A DNA stretch of 64,000 nucleotides from Nafulsella turpanensis ZLM-10 (GTDB taxonomy: Bacteria > Bacteroidota > Bacteroidia > Cytophagales > Cyclobacteriaceae). Below the pieces are notes generated by a model. It was not told where the DNA came from. It worked only from the letters and a program-made list of their open reading frames with translations, and did not search any database. This document shows, piece by piece, positions 1 through 9,858 of the stretch; the first letter of the stretch is position 1, and each line of letters begins with the position of its first letter. The DNA is taken from NCBI RefSeq assembly GCF_000346615.1, contig NZ_ANNU01000023.1, positions 87,079 to 151,078 on the forward strand, given 5' to 3'. A program made the translations under genes and the position numbers.

Positions 1-786
1 CCCACCTGGGTGAACTTCAAGGCTGTAGCCTTCCTGCCTGAGTAGTTTCTCTGCAAGTGGATGGATGCTTTCGAGGAGAAGTACTTTAATGCGGTGTTTT
101 GGATAGGAGTAAGCCCTGCTGAGTTTGTTTAGAAACAGGACTTCATCCAGGCTTGGAGTAATATGATCGGCTTTATCGACAATGCTGTTTCGCTCTACAT
201 TTTCGGTGAAGGCGTAAAAACGGTTGGCCAAACCCGCTGCTTTTATTTCATAATCGGTATAGCCATCGCCAATCACATATACATCGCCTTCCAGTTCAAG
301 TTTTTTAAGTTGTGCTACTTTACCATTATTGCCTGCCAAGGCATTTTCCAGATCAAAGCCGGTTATATTTCCTTCCTTGTCATATATAAAGCTGTTGGCA
401 AAGATGTGGTCCGGCCTGATTCCATAGGGAGCAACTACAGGTTCTATAAAATCACGGAAGCCATTGGAAACGATGTATATCTGTTTGTTCCATGCCTGTA
501 TAAAATCCCGGTTCCGTTTAAAAGATTCACTCACTTCGTTTTTCAGCCTTTCTACTAGCGCATCGATATGTTCTTTTTTTGCTTCCAGCAGGCTTAACCG
601 CTGTTCGAGCGATTCTTTTACAGAAAGGCTCCCATCCATTCCGGCATCTGTAATTTCCTTTACCTTCTGAATTCGTTGGGGTTGTTCCGGGTGATGCTGG
701 AGTGAAATTTCGGCTAACACATCGAGTGCCTCAACTTTTGTAAAAGTGCTGTCAAAATCAATGACAAAGTATTTGTCGTTTTCCAT
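1..786 (-). CDS. serB-serA: Phosphoserine phosphatase / phosphoglycerate dehydrogenase fusion (3' part outside window)
   Basis: The gene reads leftward from an ATG at 786 and stays open to the window edge, so 262 residues are visible. The first ~220 residues are a HAD-family phosphoserine phosphatase: motif I DFDST near residue 10, the SNGF serine motif near 107, the NNGK lysine near 154, and GDGYTDYE near 170. From about residue 233 the frame continues into IKVLLLESIHP and a following EGY, which match the N-terminus of D-3-phosphoglycerate dehydrogenase (SerA). The protein is therefore a fusion joining the first and last steps of serine biosynthesis. The NAD-binding and any ACT domain lie outside the window. 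Its promoter should lie in 787-971, just after the DUF427 terminator. The phosphatase half is confident; the SerA half rests on about 30 residues. Confidence 0.85.
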   Translation of the reverse strand, partial: MENDKYFVIDFDSTFTKVEALDVLAEISLQHHPEQPQRIQKVKEITDAGMDGSLSVKESLEQRLSLLEAKKEHIDALVERLKNEVSESFKRNRDFIQAWNKQIYIVSNGFRDFIEPVVAPYGIRPDHIFANSFIYDKEGNITGFDLENALAGNNGKVAQLKKLELEGDVYVIGDGYTDYEIKAAGLANRFYAFTENVERNSIVDKADHITPSLDEVLFLNKLSRAYSYPKHRIKVLLLESIHPLAEKLLRQEGYSLEVHPGG

Positions 787-971
787 GCAAAAAGAGCTTT
801 GGCTTTAAAAAAATATTAAGGGTAATTTAAAAGATATTTGATTAGGGGGAAAGCAGATTCCTGGCTTTTATTTCAGGAAACGGTGGTAATTTCCTGATTC
901 ATAAACCCATGTAACCATCAGGAAGTTATGTTGCTGCATTTTCTGGCAGGTGGTGACTCCACCTTAATAAA

Positions 972-1009
972 AAAGTCTTTCAGAAGGGAAATTCCCTCTG
1001 AAAGACTTT
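972..1009 (-). terminator. Rho-independent terminator after the DUF427 gene
   Basis: The arms AAAGTCTTTCAGAAGGG and CCCTCTGAAAGACTTT pair almost perfectly, with one bulged A and an AATT-type loop. On the minus strand the stem is followed by six T. It lies 35 bases beyond the DUF427 stop and separates that unit from the serB-serA promoter region. Confidence 0.85.
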
Positions 1010-1043
1010 AAATGTTGACACTTCTCTTCGCCAGTAGAAGGGA

Positions 1044-1325
1044 CTACTCCTGTACCTGCACTCCCTTCCAGAAGGCAATCATGCCTTTTATTTCGCGGGC
1101 CTTTTCTTTAGGATTAGGGTAATACCAGGCTGCATCCTTGTTTTCTGCACCATCCACTTCTAAATGATAGTAGTGGGCTTCTCCCTTCCATGGGCAGGTA
1201 GTGGTGGTTGAGCTTTCTTTCAAAAATTCGTCTTTGACCGATGAGGCAGGGAAATAGCGGTTTCCTTCTATTTCAAGAGTCCGCTCACTTTCGGCAATCA
1301 CTTTGCCGTTCCAGATAGCTTTCAT
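1044..1325 (-). CDS. DUF427 domain protein
   Basis: This 93-residue protein is a complete single DUF427 domain, a small beta-rich fold of unknown biochemical role. Recognisable family features are the MKAIWNGKVIAES start, the YFPASSV segment, the TTCPWKGEA motif in the middle, and the AWYYPNPK and IAFWKGV segments near the end. There is no signal peptide, so it is cytoplasmic. It starts 58 bases after the GH31 gene ends on the same strand, with no terminator seen between them, so the two are probably co-transcribed. A strong terminator follows it. Family assignment is confident; function is unknown. Confidence 0.85.
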   Translation of the reverse strand: MKAIWNGKVIAESERTLEIEGNRYFPASSVKDEFLKESSTTTTCPWKGEAHYYHLEVDGAENKDAAWYYPNPKEKAREIKGMIAFWKGVQVQE

Positions 1326-1383
1326 GGCATGTTTTTTTGGTCATATGCATTAAACCACCAATACTCTTATTTGTTCCCGTTTG

Positions 1384-3825
1384 TTATTCTGGCTTTCCCT
1401 TCTTTTTACTGGTGGGCAACTGTATTTCTTTAAAGTCGAAAGGTGCTTTAATGGTAATTGTTTTTCCATTATTTTCTCCTTTTACCTCTTGACCGTCCAG
1501 CAAAATTTGCGCAGGCGTATAGGTGAGGCCATGGAAAACAATATGGTACTCCTTATAGCTTGGGCTAAAGTTACCTTCCCTGTTTTGCTGGAGCACGAGC
1601 ACATCATCTTCGCTTTCGCCGCTCATGATAAAGGTTACCACATTGCTTTCACCTTTTTCATAGTCATAGCCATCCCCGGCATCTTCATACAAGGTGCTTT
1701 CAAGATAAGCGGTGGTATAGTAGGCATGGAGCTCCAGGCTCTCTGGTTCTACTTCGCCCACAAACTGCATGGCAGGCCCAAGAGGTAATACAGTACCGCT
1801 TTTAACAAAGAGCGGGAAGGTGCGGGTGCTTACCTCTGCCCATATTTCTTCGCCAAGGGTGCTGTAGCGTTTATCGTCCCAGAAGGAATACCACTCGCCA
1901 TGTGGGAGGTACATCCACCTGCCTGTACTTTCCGGTTGGGTAACAGGGCAGGTAAGGAGGTGGTCGCCGAGGGCAAATTCATCCTGGCGGTAATAAGTAT
2001 CCGGGTCGCGCTGGTCGAGCATAAAGAGCGGGCGCAGCATAGGGGTGCCATGAGTAACATATTGCCAGAAAACCGAATACATGTAGGGGAGCAGGCGGTA
2101 ACGAAACTCCAGCGCTTCCCGCACAATCGATTCTATTTCAGGGCCGAACGACCATGGTTCCTGTGCCCCGTGGTCGCCGCTGGAGTGGGTGCGGAGGAAG
2201 GGGTGGAATATGGCCAGCTGAATCCAGCGGGCATAAAGCTCCCCGGACGGGCTTTCCACGAATCCGCCAACATCCGATCCAATAAAGGAGAAGCCGGATA
2301 TGCTCAGGCGCTGGCACTGAACGTTAGCCACTGTTAAATGCTCCCATGAGGCAACGTTGTCGCCCGTCCAGCCGGCAGCATAGCGTTGTCCGCCGCTATA
2401 GGTGGAGCGGGTGAGGGTAAAGGGACGCTTCGGATAGGTGAATTTCTTCACCCCTTCGTAAGTGGCGCGGCTCATCTGCATTCCATAGATGTTGTGCGCT
2501 TTGCGGTGGCTGCAGGGGTTTCCATCGAAATCGTGGCGGATATCGGCAGGGAAGGTTCCTTCTTCAAATACTGCCGGCTCATTCATGTCATTCCAGACAC
2601 CACAAATTCCCTGGCCAATCAGTTCTTTGAATAGGTCGCGCCACCACTCCCGCACATCAGGTCTGGTATAATCGGGAAAGTTGCAGATGCCAGGCCAAAC
2701 GCTGCCCCGGAATAGAGGTCCATCGGCCGTGCGGCAGAAATAATCTTTTGCCAGCCCTTCTTTATAAACCTCATAAGCCGGATCGATTTTGATCCCCGGG
2801 TCAATGATACAAACCGGTTTAAAACCATCCTTCTGTAAATCTTTTAGCATGGCTGGCGGGTTAGGGAAGTAATCCTTGTTCCAGGTAAAGCAGCGGAAGC
2901 CATCCATATAATCGATGTCGAGGTGAATAACATCGCAGGGGATTTTACGCTTCCGGAATTCGCTTGCCAGCTCCCTAACAACGGTTTCAGGATAGTAGCT
3001 CCACTTACTTTGCTGATAACCCAGGGACCAGAGCGGTGGAAGCTCCGGACGGCCGGTCATATTGGTGTAGGTTTCCGATACCTCAAGGGCCTGCGGACCA
3101 TAAATGAAATAGTAATTCATTTCCCCTCCCTGCGCCCAGAAGCTAAAGGCATTTTGCCTTTCTGCTCCAAAATCGAACCAGGTACGGAAGGTGTTATCGA
3201 GGAAAATTCCATAGGCTACCTTATGGTGCAGGCCGATGTAAAAAGGAATGTTCTTATAAATAGGATCCGTATTAGGCCCATAGGCATACGTATCGGACCC
3301 CCACAAACTATGTCGCCTGCCGCGCATTTGTAAAGCACAGGGTTTGTCGCCAAGGCCATGGAACTGCTCGCCGCTGTTCATTTTCTTGGTGCACATTACG
3401 ATATTACCCGAGTAGTGGCTGTGCTTTTGCCAGTGGTAACCTAACTCATCTTCCAGAATAGAAAGTCCGTTTTTATTGGTTATTCTGGACCCAAGGGTTT
3501 GCTTATGAATATAAACATTCAATTCCTGAGTCGCTATCAGAATTTCTTCACCTGCTTCGGTTACTTCTAACTTTTTTAAGGGTGGATTAAAACCATTATC
3601 GATGGCATAGCTAAAATCGTTTTCAAAAATTCCATAATTGGCGTAACGGAACCGGATGATTTTATCGCTGATTACGGTGAGTTGAAGGGTGGTATCTTTG
3701 CAAAAGAAGTGAATGATGTTTTCAGTTTGCTGCCAGTTTAGCACTGCTCCCGGAAAATTCTTGCTCTTTTGAGAATCCTCAAAATTTTCCATGTAGTTGC
3801 CATGCGGCAGATTGATATTGTTCAT
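1384..3825 (-). CDS. GH31 alpha-glucosidase
   Basis: This is a glycoside hydrolase family 31 enzyme of 813 residues that should release glucose from the non-reducing ends of alpha-glucans or maltooligosaccharides. The family nucleophile motif WNDMNEP places the catalytic Asp at residue 413, and the acid/base motif WTGDN places the second Asp at 489. HLDIDYMDG near 302 and FIGSDVGGF near 515 are also typical. An N-terminal beta-sandwich precedes the barrel. No signal peptide is visible, so it is probably cytoplasmic or periplasmic by an unseen route. The frame also opens at a TTG six bases upstream (3831), but the ATG at 3825 is preferred. It is divergent from the glgE operon, sharing a 278-base promoter region, which fits intracellular glucan breakdown. 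Exact linkage specificity cannot be read from the sequence. Confidence 0.9.
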   Translation of the reverse strand: MNNINLPHGNYMENFEDSQKSKNFPGAVLNWQQTENIIHFFCKDTTLQLTVISDKIIRFRYANYGIFENDFSYAIDNGFNPPLKKLEVTEAGEEILIATQELNVYIHKQTLGSRITNKNGLSILEDELGYHWQKHSHYSGNIVMCTKKMNSGEQFHGLGDKPCALQMRGRRHSLWGSDTYAYGPNTDPIYKNIPFYIGLHHKVAYGIFLDNTFRTWFDFGAERQNAFSFWAQGGEMNYYFIYGPQALEVSETYTNMTGRPELPPLWSLGYQQSKWSYYPETVVRELASEFRKRKIPCDVIHLDIDYMDGFRCFTWNKDYFPNPPAMLKDLQKDGFKPVCIIDPGIKIDPAYEVYKEGLAKDYFCRTADGPLFRGSVWPGICNFPDYTRPDVREWWRDLFKELIGQGICGVWNDMNEPAVFEEGTFPADIRHDFDGNPCSHRKAHNIYGMQMSRATYEGVKKFTYPKRPFTLTRSTYSGGQRYAAGWTGDNVASWEHLTVANVQCQRLSISGFSFIGSDVGGFVESPSGELYARWIQLAIFHPFLRTHSSGDHGAQEPWSFGPEIESIVREALEFRYRLLPYMYSVFWQYVTHGTPMLRPLFMLDQRDPDTYYRQDEFALGDHLLTCPVTQPESTGRWMYLPHGEWYSFWDDKRYSTLGEEIWAEVSTRTFPLFVKSGTVLPLGPAMQFVGEVEPESLELHAYYTTAYLESTLYEDAGDGYDYEKGESNVVTFIMSGESEDDVLVLQQNREGNFSPSYKEYHIVFHGLTYTPAQILLDGQEVKGENNGKTITIKAPFDFKEIQLPTSKKKGKPE

Positions 3826-3928
3826 ATGCAAAAGGCGATTATAATTAAGGGTAAAGTGATGATTAAGAACAAAAAGGAATTAATTAGAATTATTGATTTA
3901 TCAGACTTATAGTTTTGAAACTGAAGAC

Positions 3929-3955
3929 TTTGGTCTAATTTAAGTGCATACTTTG
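3929..3955 (+). promoter_or_regulatory. Possible Bacteroidetes-type promoter for the HNH-glgE operon
   Basis: TTTG at 3929-3932 is followed after 16 bases by TACTTTG (3949-3955), resembling the Bacteroidetes -33 TTTG and -7 TAnnTTTG elements but one base short in the second element and with a tight spacer. It lies in the 278-base AT-rich divergent region between the GH31 gene and the HNH gene. Read by eye only; other placements are possible. Confidence 0.25.
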
Positions 3956-4103
3956 ATTTTTGAATTTTTTAGTGCTGTTTTTTTTAATAAGCATCCTTAG
4001 CCGGGGTCGGGTTTTATGCATTTTTTTATTGTTGCCTGATCATTATTGTTGTAAAAACAGCAAATGGCTTTTTATGTTACTCTTGTAAGGAAAAAGTAAA
4101 AAA

Positions 4104-4400
4104 ATGAGGCCTGGCGGTAAAGAGAAGAGCGAAAAACAATGTGCCCTTTGCGAGCGCTTTGTTCGCTTGGTAAGTATGCATCATTTGGTACCTAAGCAGA
4201 AAGGAGGAAAGCATGGCGAAACTGTTCCTTTATGCCAGCCCTGCCACTCCACCATCCACTATACTTTTTCTAATACCGAGCTTGCCGGGCTGTTTAATTC
4301 CGTTGCCGCCCTGCAGCAGGCCCCACGAATGGAAAAATACCTGAACTGGATTCGAAGAAGGGGCATTGAAAAAGTAAGTAATAAAAGAAGCCGCTCCTAA
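4104..4400 (+). CDS. Small HNH-type nuclease-like protein
   Basis: The 98-residue product carries a compact HNH zinc fold. A first pair of cysteines (CALC, residues 13-16) is followed by the HH of MHHLVPK (25-31), then LCQPCHSTIH (43-52) supplies the second cysteine pair and the final histidine. The rest is a short helical tail ending in basic residues. This size and layout match free-standing HNH proteins found widely in bacteria, whose cellular role is mostly unknown. It is the first gene of the glucan operon, 85 bases before the preferred glgE start. A short GCCGCT/AGCGGC hairpin (4390-4405) overlaps its stop codon. Nuclease activity is inferred from the fold only. Confidence 0.75.
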   Translation: MRPGGKEKSEKQCALCERFVRLVSMHHLVPKQKGGKHGETVPLCQPCHSTIHYTFSNTELAGLFNSVAALQQAPRMEKYLNWIRRRGIEKVSNKRSRS

Positions 4401-4485
4401 GCGGCAAGTGGAATTCAGGAACAATTTAGTCAACATTAGTTATAAAGGGGAAGAGAAGAATTTTAGCCCAAAGAACATTTTTTAT

Positions 4486-6495
4486 ATGAAAAATTACGAA
4501 GGCAGAAAAAGAGTCGTTATTGAGCATATTGCTCCGCAGGTAGATGGAGGGAAATATCCGGCAAAAAGAACTGAGAATGAACCTTGTACAGTAACCGCCG
4601 ATGTCTTTAGCGACGGCCATGATTTAATCCGGGCAAAACTGCTGTATCGGCAGCAGGGAAAGCGGAAATGGCAGGAAAGCCTGATGGAACCCTTGGGCAA
4701 TGATGTATATGCCGCAACTTTTACTCCCGATACAGTAGGTATGTGGGAATTTACCATTCAGGGCTGGGTCGACCATTTTGCCAGCTGGAAGTCTGGTTTA
4801 AAAAAGAAGTTTGAAGCCAACCAGCCTGTGGAGGTCGAACTGCAGATTGGGGTTCAGCTAATGGAAGAGGGCTTATCAAGACTTTCAGGGCCCCAGGCCA
4901 AAAGGCTTCAGAAGAAAATAAAAGAGTTTGCCGCTATTGATGCTCCTGCTGCCGGGGTAACTGCGGCCTTCGATGAGGAACTGAGCGAACTGATGTTTGC
5001 TTCCCATTATAATAATCCAGACATCAGCCAGTATGAACCTCTTTTGCTGCTCGATGTAGAGCGGGAGCGGGCCCGCTTCAGTGCCTGGTATGAGTTTTTT
5101 CCTCGCTCTACCTCCAGAGAACCAGGCCAGCATGGAAACTTCCAGACGAGTAAGGAAATACTACCTCGAATTGCAGAAATGGGTTTCGATGTGGTGTATC
5201 TTCCGCCCATTCACCCAATAGGCGAAGAACATCGCAAGGGCCGTAACAATGCTACTGTAGCCCAGCCAGGCGATGTTGGTTCTCCATGGGCCATCGGAAG
5301 CAGGGAAGGAGGCCATAAAAGCATTCATCCGGAGCTGGGTACGATGGACGACTTTGTGGACTTTGTGCAGGAAGCAAACCGGCAGGGGCTGGAAGTAGCA
5401 CTAGATTATGCCTTACAATGTGCGCCCGATCATCCTTATGTAAAGGAGCATCCGCAGTGGTTTAAATGGCGACCCGACGGCACCGTTCAGTATGCCGAAA
5501 ACCCACCTAAAAAATACCAGGATGTGTTGCCGATTAACTTTGAAAATGACGATTGGCAAAATCTCTGGAAGGAATTAAAAAGTATTATCGATTTCTGGAT
5601 CGACAAAGGAGTAAAAATTTTCAGGGTAGATAATCCGCACACCAAACCATTCCATTTCTGGGAGTGGATGATAGGAGAGGTAAGAAGAAAGCATCCTGAA
5701 ATCATCTTCCTGGCGGAGGCTTTTACCCGTCCGCGGGTTATGGATCGCCTGGCAAAAATTGGCTTTACCCAGTCCTATACCTACTTTACCTGGCGTATAT
5801 CGCAGGAGGAGCTAAAAGAATACATGGGTGAGCTGACTACGGCACCTCTCAAAGACTTCTTCCGGCCCAACTTCTGGCCCAACACTCCTGATATACTCCC
5901 GCCGCACCTAACCAAGGGTGGCCAGCCTGCCCATATTGTGCGCATGCTCCTGGCTGCCACACTTTCAGGAAACTGGGGCATGTACGGTCCGGTATATGAG
6001 TTTGGTATGACACAGCCTATGCCTGCCAAGGAAGAGTATATCGACAATGAAAAATATGAAATAAAGAATTGGGACTGGGAAGCCCAGACACCTATCAGGG
6101 ATGCTATAACGCGTATTAATCGTATCCGGAAAGAAAACGACGCCCTGCAGTATACCAATAATATTATCCTGACAGATACTGATAACCCTAACCTTTTTGC
6201 TTTTGTAAAGAAAAGCCCTCATACAGATAATATTGTTTTAGTGGTGGTAAATCTTGATTTTCAATGGAAGCAGTCGGGCTGGGTAAAAGTACCGCTGGTG
6301 GATCTTGGTTTATCCACCGAAGCAAATTACAGGGTCCACGACCTGTTCAGCGGGCATTCTTACCACTGGCAAAAGGAGTGGAATTACGTGGAGCTCAATC
6401 CGCAGGGGGTACCGGCTCATGTGTTCCGTCTTGAATTTGAACAGGCTGAAGGACCGGGGCAAAAAGCTAACACTAATAATTTTTATTCTGAATAG
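4486..6495 (+). CDS. glgE: Alpha-1,4-glucan:maltose-1-phosphate maltosyltransferase
   Basis: GlgE transfers maltose from alpha-maltose-1-phosphate onto the end of an alpha-1,4-glucan. The 669-residue protein has the family N-terminus (RVVIEHIAPQVDGGKYPAKR, then ADVFSDGHD near 38) and an all-beta N domain ending in WVDHFASW. A helical insertion follows near 115-190, then the GH13 barrel. The nucleophile is D382 in FRVDNPHTKP and the acid/base is E411 in FLAEAFTRP. The frame is open back to a GTG at 4408, but the ATG at 4486 starts exactly where family members start and has an A/T-rich upstream. It is followed 25 bases later by treS-mak and then glgB, the three core genes of the GlgE pathway, so they form an operon. 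Confidence 0.95.
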   Translation: MKNYEGRKRVVIEHIAPQVDGGKYPAKRTENEPCTVTADVFSDGHDLIRAKLLYRQQGKRKWQESLMEPLGNDVYAATFTPDTVGMWEFTIQGWVDHFASWKSGLKKKFEANQPVEVELQIGVQLMEEGLSRLSGPQAKRLQKKIKEFAAIDAPAAGVTAAFDEELSELMFASHYNNPDISQYEPLLLLDVERERARFSAWYEFFPRSTSREPGQHGNFQTSKEILPRIAEMGFDVVYLPPIHPIGEEHRKGRNNATVAQPGDVGSPWAIGSREGGHKSIHPELGTMDDFVDFVQEANRQGLEVALDYALQCAPDHPYVKEHPQWFKWRPDGTVQYAENPPKKYQDVLPINFENDDWQNLWKELKSIIDFWIDKGVKIFRVDNPHTKPFHFWEWMIGEVRRKHPEIIFLAEAFTRPRVMDRLAKIGFTQSYTYFTWRISQEELKEYMGELTTAPLKDFFRPNFWPNTPDILPPHLTKGGQPAHIVRMLLAATLSGNWGMYGPVYEFGMTQPMPAKEEYIDNEKYEIKNWDWEAQTPIRDAITRINRIRKENDALQYTNNIILTDTDNPNLFAFVKKSPHTDNIVLVVVNLDFQWKQSGWVKVPLVDLGLSTEANYRVHDLFSGHSYHWQKEWNYVELNPQGVPAHVFRLEFEQAEGPGQKANTNNFYSE

Positions 6496-6520
6496 TAATT
6501 TTTAACCCATTGATGGGAAT

Positions 6521-9500
6521 ATGAGAGATAAACAAGGACTCGACGACAAGCTGCACTGGTACAAAGATGCCATCATTTACGAACTGCACATCAAAGCCTT
6601 CAGAGACAGTAATGGCGACGGTATAGGCGATTTTAAAGGTCTGCTGGAAAAGCTGGATTACCTGGAAGACCTAGGTGTATCCGCCATCTGGCTCCTGCCA
6701 TTTTATCCTTCGCCCCTGCGCGACGATGGCTATGATATTGCGGATTACTACAGCATTAACCCCAACTATGGTACCATCAACGACTTTAAACGGTTTTTAA
6801 AGGAGGCGCATGCCCGAAACCTAAAAGTCATTACAGAACTGGTTATTAACCACACCTCCGACCAGCACCCATGGTTCCAGCGGGCCCGCAGAGCTCCCAA
6901 AGGCTCACCGGAACGGGAGTTTTATGTTTGGAGCGACGACCCTAATAAGTACAGCGATACCCGTATTATCTTTACCGACTACGAACCCAGCAACTGGACC
7001 TGGGACCCGGTGGCAGAGCAGTATTACTGGCACCGCTTTTTCCATCATCAGCCCGACCTGAATTACGATAATCCTGCCGTGCAGGAAGAGGTGTTCAAAA
7101 TGTTGGATTACTGGTTCGATATGGGTGTTGATGGCTTCCGGCTCGATGCAGTCCCTTATCTTTTCGAGCGGGAAGGAACCAATTGCGAAAACCTGCCCGA
7201 AACCCATCAATTCCTAAAAAAACTACGCAAGCATGTCGACAGCAAGTACGAAGGTAAACTGCTGTTAGCCGAGGCAAACATGTGGCCAGAAGACTCTGCC
7301 GCTTATTTTGGAGAGGGTGATGAGTGTCATATGAACTATCACTTCCCCATTATGCCGCGCATGTTTATGAGCGTGAAGATGGAGGATCGACATCCGATTA
7401 TCGATATACTGGAGCAGACGCCGGAAATTCCGGAAAACTGCCAGTGGGGAATGTTCCTGCGGAACCATGATGAGCTTACGCTTGAAATGGTAACCGATGA
7501 GGAGCGCGATTATATGTATCGCATGTATGCTAAAGACCCACAGGCAAAGATAAATCTGGGCATCCGGCACCGTCTGGCCCCGCTGCTCGAGAATGATCGG
7601 AGGAAGATAGAGCTGATGAATGTATTGCTCTTCTCCATGCCAGGTACTCCGGTTCTTTATTATGGGGATGAAATAGGCATGGGCGATAACTACTACCTGG
7701 GCGACCGCGACGGGGTGCGAACCCCCATGCAGTGGAATGCCGACCGCAATGCCGGTTTCTCAGGGGCGAATCCTCAAAAACTGTACCTGCCGGTAATTCT
7801 TGACCCTGAGTACCAGTACGAATCAGTAAATGTGGAAGTGCAGCAGCGTAATTCCAACTCCCTGCTCTGGTGGATGAAGCGGGTAATCGCTATGCGGAAC
7901 CACTATAAGGTATTTGGGCGTGGCAGCATCCGCTTCCTTTCTCCCAAGAATCCTAAAATTCTGGCTTTTGTAAGAGAGTATGAGGATGAAGCAATTCTGG
8001 TGGTAGCCAACTTATCGCGCTACTCACAGGCCGCGGAAATTGATATGGCCGATTTTGCCGGCTACACACCTGTGGAGGTCTTTAGCCATAATAAATTCCC
8101 TCAGATAACAGAAGCTCCTTCGGTATTTACGGTCGGACCCCATGGATATTACTGGTTCCTGCTGGAGAAAGAAGCTGAGAAGGAATCGGATGATAATCGC
8201 CTGCAGAAATCCATACTTACAGCCGATAACTGGGAAAGCCTTCAGGAAAGCAAACTGAGGAATAAGCTGGTAAATAAAATTATTCGCCCTTCCATGTTAC
8301 GGGCCCGCTGGTTTGGCGGTAAAGCCAGAACAGTGGTAAGTGTCGAAGTGGTTGAGCAGTTATCGTTTACCCACCAGGAGACACCATTTTACTGGTTTGT
8401 GCTGGAGGTAAGCTATAACGAAGGGCTGCCGGAGATGTACCAGATACCGGTAACCTATTGTACTGCTGCCGAAGCAGAAGATAGCAGAAATGAACAGACA
8501 AAAGGACTGTTGGGAAGGATTCAGCTCGGAGGCGAAGAAGTGGTTCTATACGATGCTGTTTACTGCCCTTCTTTCCGCCACTTTTTAATGCACGAAATGA
8601 GTAGCGGCAGTCAGTCCACTGACGAGATGCCCCTCTTCCGTGCTTCGGCTGTAAAAGAAGTAAAAGACTTCTATAAAAAGGAAGAAATTAACTCTAAAAT
8701 ACTAAGTGCAGAGCAGAGTAATACTTCCATGATTTTCAATGGCAGGTATTTTATGAAGCTCTACAGAAAGCTGGATACCACCCTAAATCCGGATCTGGAA
8801 ATTACCCGCTACCTTACCGAAGAAGCCGGCTTTGAATACACGCCCCGCTTTATGGGTTCTGTAGAAATAAAGAGGGAGGGAAGCAAGCCAATGGTAATGG
8901 GCATGGTGCAGGAAGCTGTGGAGAACCAGGGCGACGCCTGGACCTATATGCTGGATGTACTGAAGCAGTATTTTGAGCGGGTGCAGGCAAAAGGAGAAGA
9001 TAAAAAGAAACTCCCGCCTTTAAAAGGCAGCCTGCTAAAGCCAGTATCTCTTGAGAAAGTACCTGAATCTCTGGCAAATATAATTGGTGGTCCATATCTG
9101 GAGCGAATAGACTTGTTAGGTAGAAGAACTGCCCAAATGCATAAGGCTCTGGCAGCGCCCACCAACACCCATGATTTTGGAGATGAAGAGTTCTCGCTGC
9201 ACTACCAGCGCTCCCTTTATTCCTCCCTGCAGTCCCTTACCCGAAACAGCTTCGACACGCTATCCTCCACCCTTAAAAAGCTGCCAGAGCATGTGCAGAG
9301 CGAGGCAGTTGAAATTTTGAACATGCGGCAGGAGGTACTGAACAGGCTGAAGATGATTTACGACCATAAAATAGATGCCCTTAAAATTCGGGCCCATGGC
9401 GATTACCATCTTGGGCAGGTGCTCTTTACCGGAAAAGACTTCTTTATTATTGATTTTGAAGGAGAACCGGCCCGCTCCTTTAGCGAACGCCGTCTTCGCC

Positions 9501-9847
9501 GTTCGCCACTGCGCGATGTAGCTGGTATGCTTCGTTCACTGCATTATGCGGCTTATGGCGCTTTGCAGCAGTTCGATACCCTTCGGCCTGAAGAAGAAGA
9601 ACAGCTGGAAGGATGGGCTGAGCAGTGGTACCATTATAATGCCGGTTTTTACCTGAAAGCTTACCTCGATGAGCTAAACGGAGAGGGCCTTGTACCGGAA
9701 GATGAAGGAGACCAGGAGCTGATGCTGAACACCTATCTGCTGGAAAAAGCTATCTATGAATTGGGCTATGAATTAAACAACAGGCCCGATTGGGTGCTTA
9801 TACCATTGAGAGGGATAAAGTATATCATGGAAAAATCTGAAAAATAA
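6521..9847 (+). CDS. treS-mak: Trehalose synthase / maltokinase fusion
   Basis: The 1108-residue protein joins two successive enzymes of the GlgE pathway. Residues 1-550 are GH13 trehalose synthase, which interconverts trehalose and maltose: [19 protein letters not shown] at the start, nucleophile D209 in FRLDAV, acid/base E251 in LLAEAN, and D317 in LRNHDE. From about residue 590 the maltokinase begins, with ARWFGGKAR, and near the end [10 protein letters not shown] and [10 protein letters not shown] supply the kinase catalytic and metal-binding aspartates. It phosphorylates maltose at C1 with ATP, giving the substrate for GlgE. Such fusions are known in several phyla. It sits 25 bases after glgE and 11 bases before glgB, so it is tightly co-expressed. 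No signal peptide; cytoplasmic. Confidence 0.95.
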   Translation: MRDKQGLDDKLHWYKDAIIYELHIKAFRDSNGDGIGDFKGLLEKLDYLEDLGVSAIWLLPFYPSPLRDDGYDIADYYSINPNYGTINDFKRFLKEAHARNLKVITELVINHTSDQHPWFQRARRAPKGSPEREFYVWSDDPNKYSDTRIIFTDYEPSNWTWDPVAEQYYWHRFFHHQPDLNYDNPAVQEEVFKMLDYWFDMGVDGFRLDAVPYLFEREGTNCENLPETHQFLKKLRKHVDSKYEGKLLLAEANMWPEDSAAYFGEGDECHMNYHFPIMPRMFMSVKMEDRHPIIDILEQTPEIPENCQWGMFLRNHDELTLEMVTDEERDYMYRMYAKDPQAKINLGIRHRLAPLLENDRRKIELMNVLLFSMPGTPVLYYGDEIGMGDNYYLGDRDGVRTPMQWNADRNAGFSGANPQKLYLPVILDPEYQYESVNVEVQQRNSNSLLWWMKRVIAMRNHYKVFGRGSIRFLSPKNPKILAFVREYEDEAILVVANLSRYSQAAEIDMADFAGYTPVEVFSHNKFPQITEAPSVFTVGPHGYYWFLLEKEAEKESDDNRLQKSILTADNWESLQESKLRNKLVNKIIRPSMLRARWFGGKARTVVSVEVVEQLSFTHQETPFYWFVLEVSYNEGLPEMYQIPVTYCTAAEAEDSRNEQTKGLLGRIQLGGEEVVLYDAVYCPSFRHFLMHEMSSGSQSTDEMPLFRASAVKEVKDFYKKEEINSKILSAEQSNTSMIFNGRYFMKLYRKLDTTLNPDLEITRYLTEEAGFEYTPRFMGSVEIKREGSKPMVMGMVQEAVENQGDAWTYMLDVLKQYFERVQAKGEDKKKLPPLKGSLLKPVSLEKVPESLANIIGGPYLERIDLLGRRTAQMHKALAAPTNTHDFGDEEFSLHYQRSLYSSLQSLTRNSFDTLSSTLKKLPEHVQSEAVEILNMRQEVLNRLKMIYDHKIDALKIRAHGDYHLGQVLFTGKDFFIIDFEGEPARSFSERRLRRSPLRDVAGMLRSLHYAAYGALQQFDTLRPEEEEQLEGWAEQWYHYNAGFYLKAYLDELNGEGLVPEDEGDQELMLNTYLLEKAIYELGYELNNRPDWVLIPLRGIKYIMEKSEK

Positions 9848-9858
9848 ACCTACCTGAT

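Noticed and set aside
163..558. Plus-strand open frame of 131 codons
   Set aside because: It lies on the complement of the SerB-SerA gene, which has clear motifs on the minus strand.
4390..4405. Hairpin at the HNH stop as a terminator
   Set aside because: The stem is only six base pairs and is not followed by T residues; glgE lies directly downstream in the same operon.
4408..4485. Upstream GTG extension of glgE
   Set aside because: It adds 26 residues that do not match the family and begins 7 bases after the HNH stop; the ATG at 4486 fits the family start.
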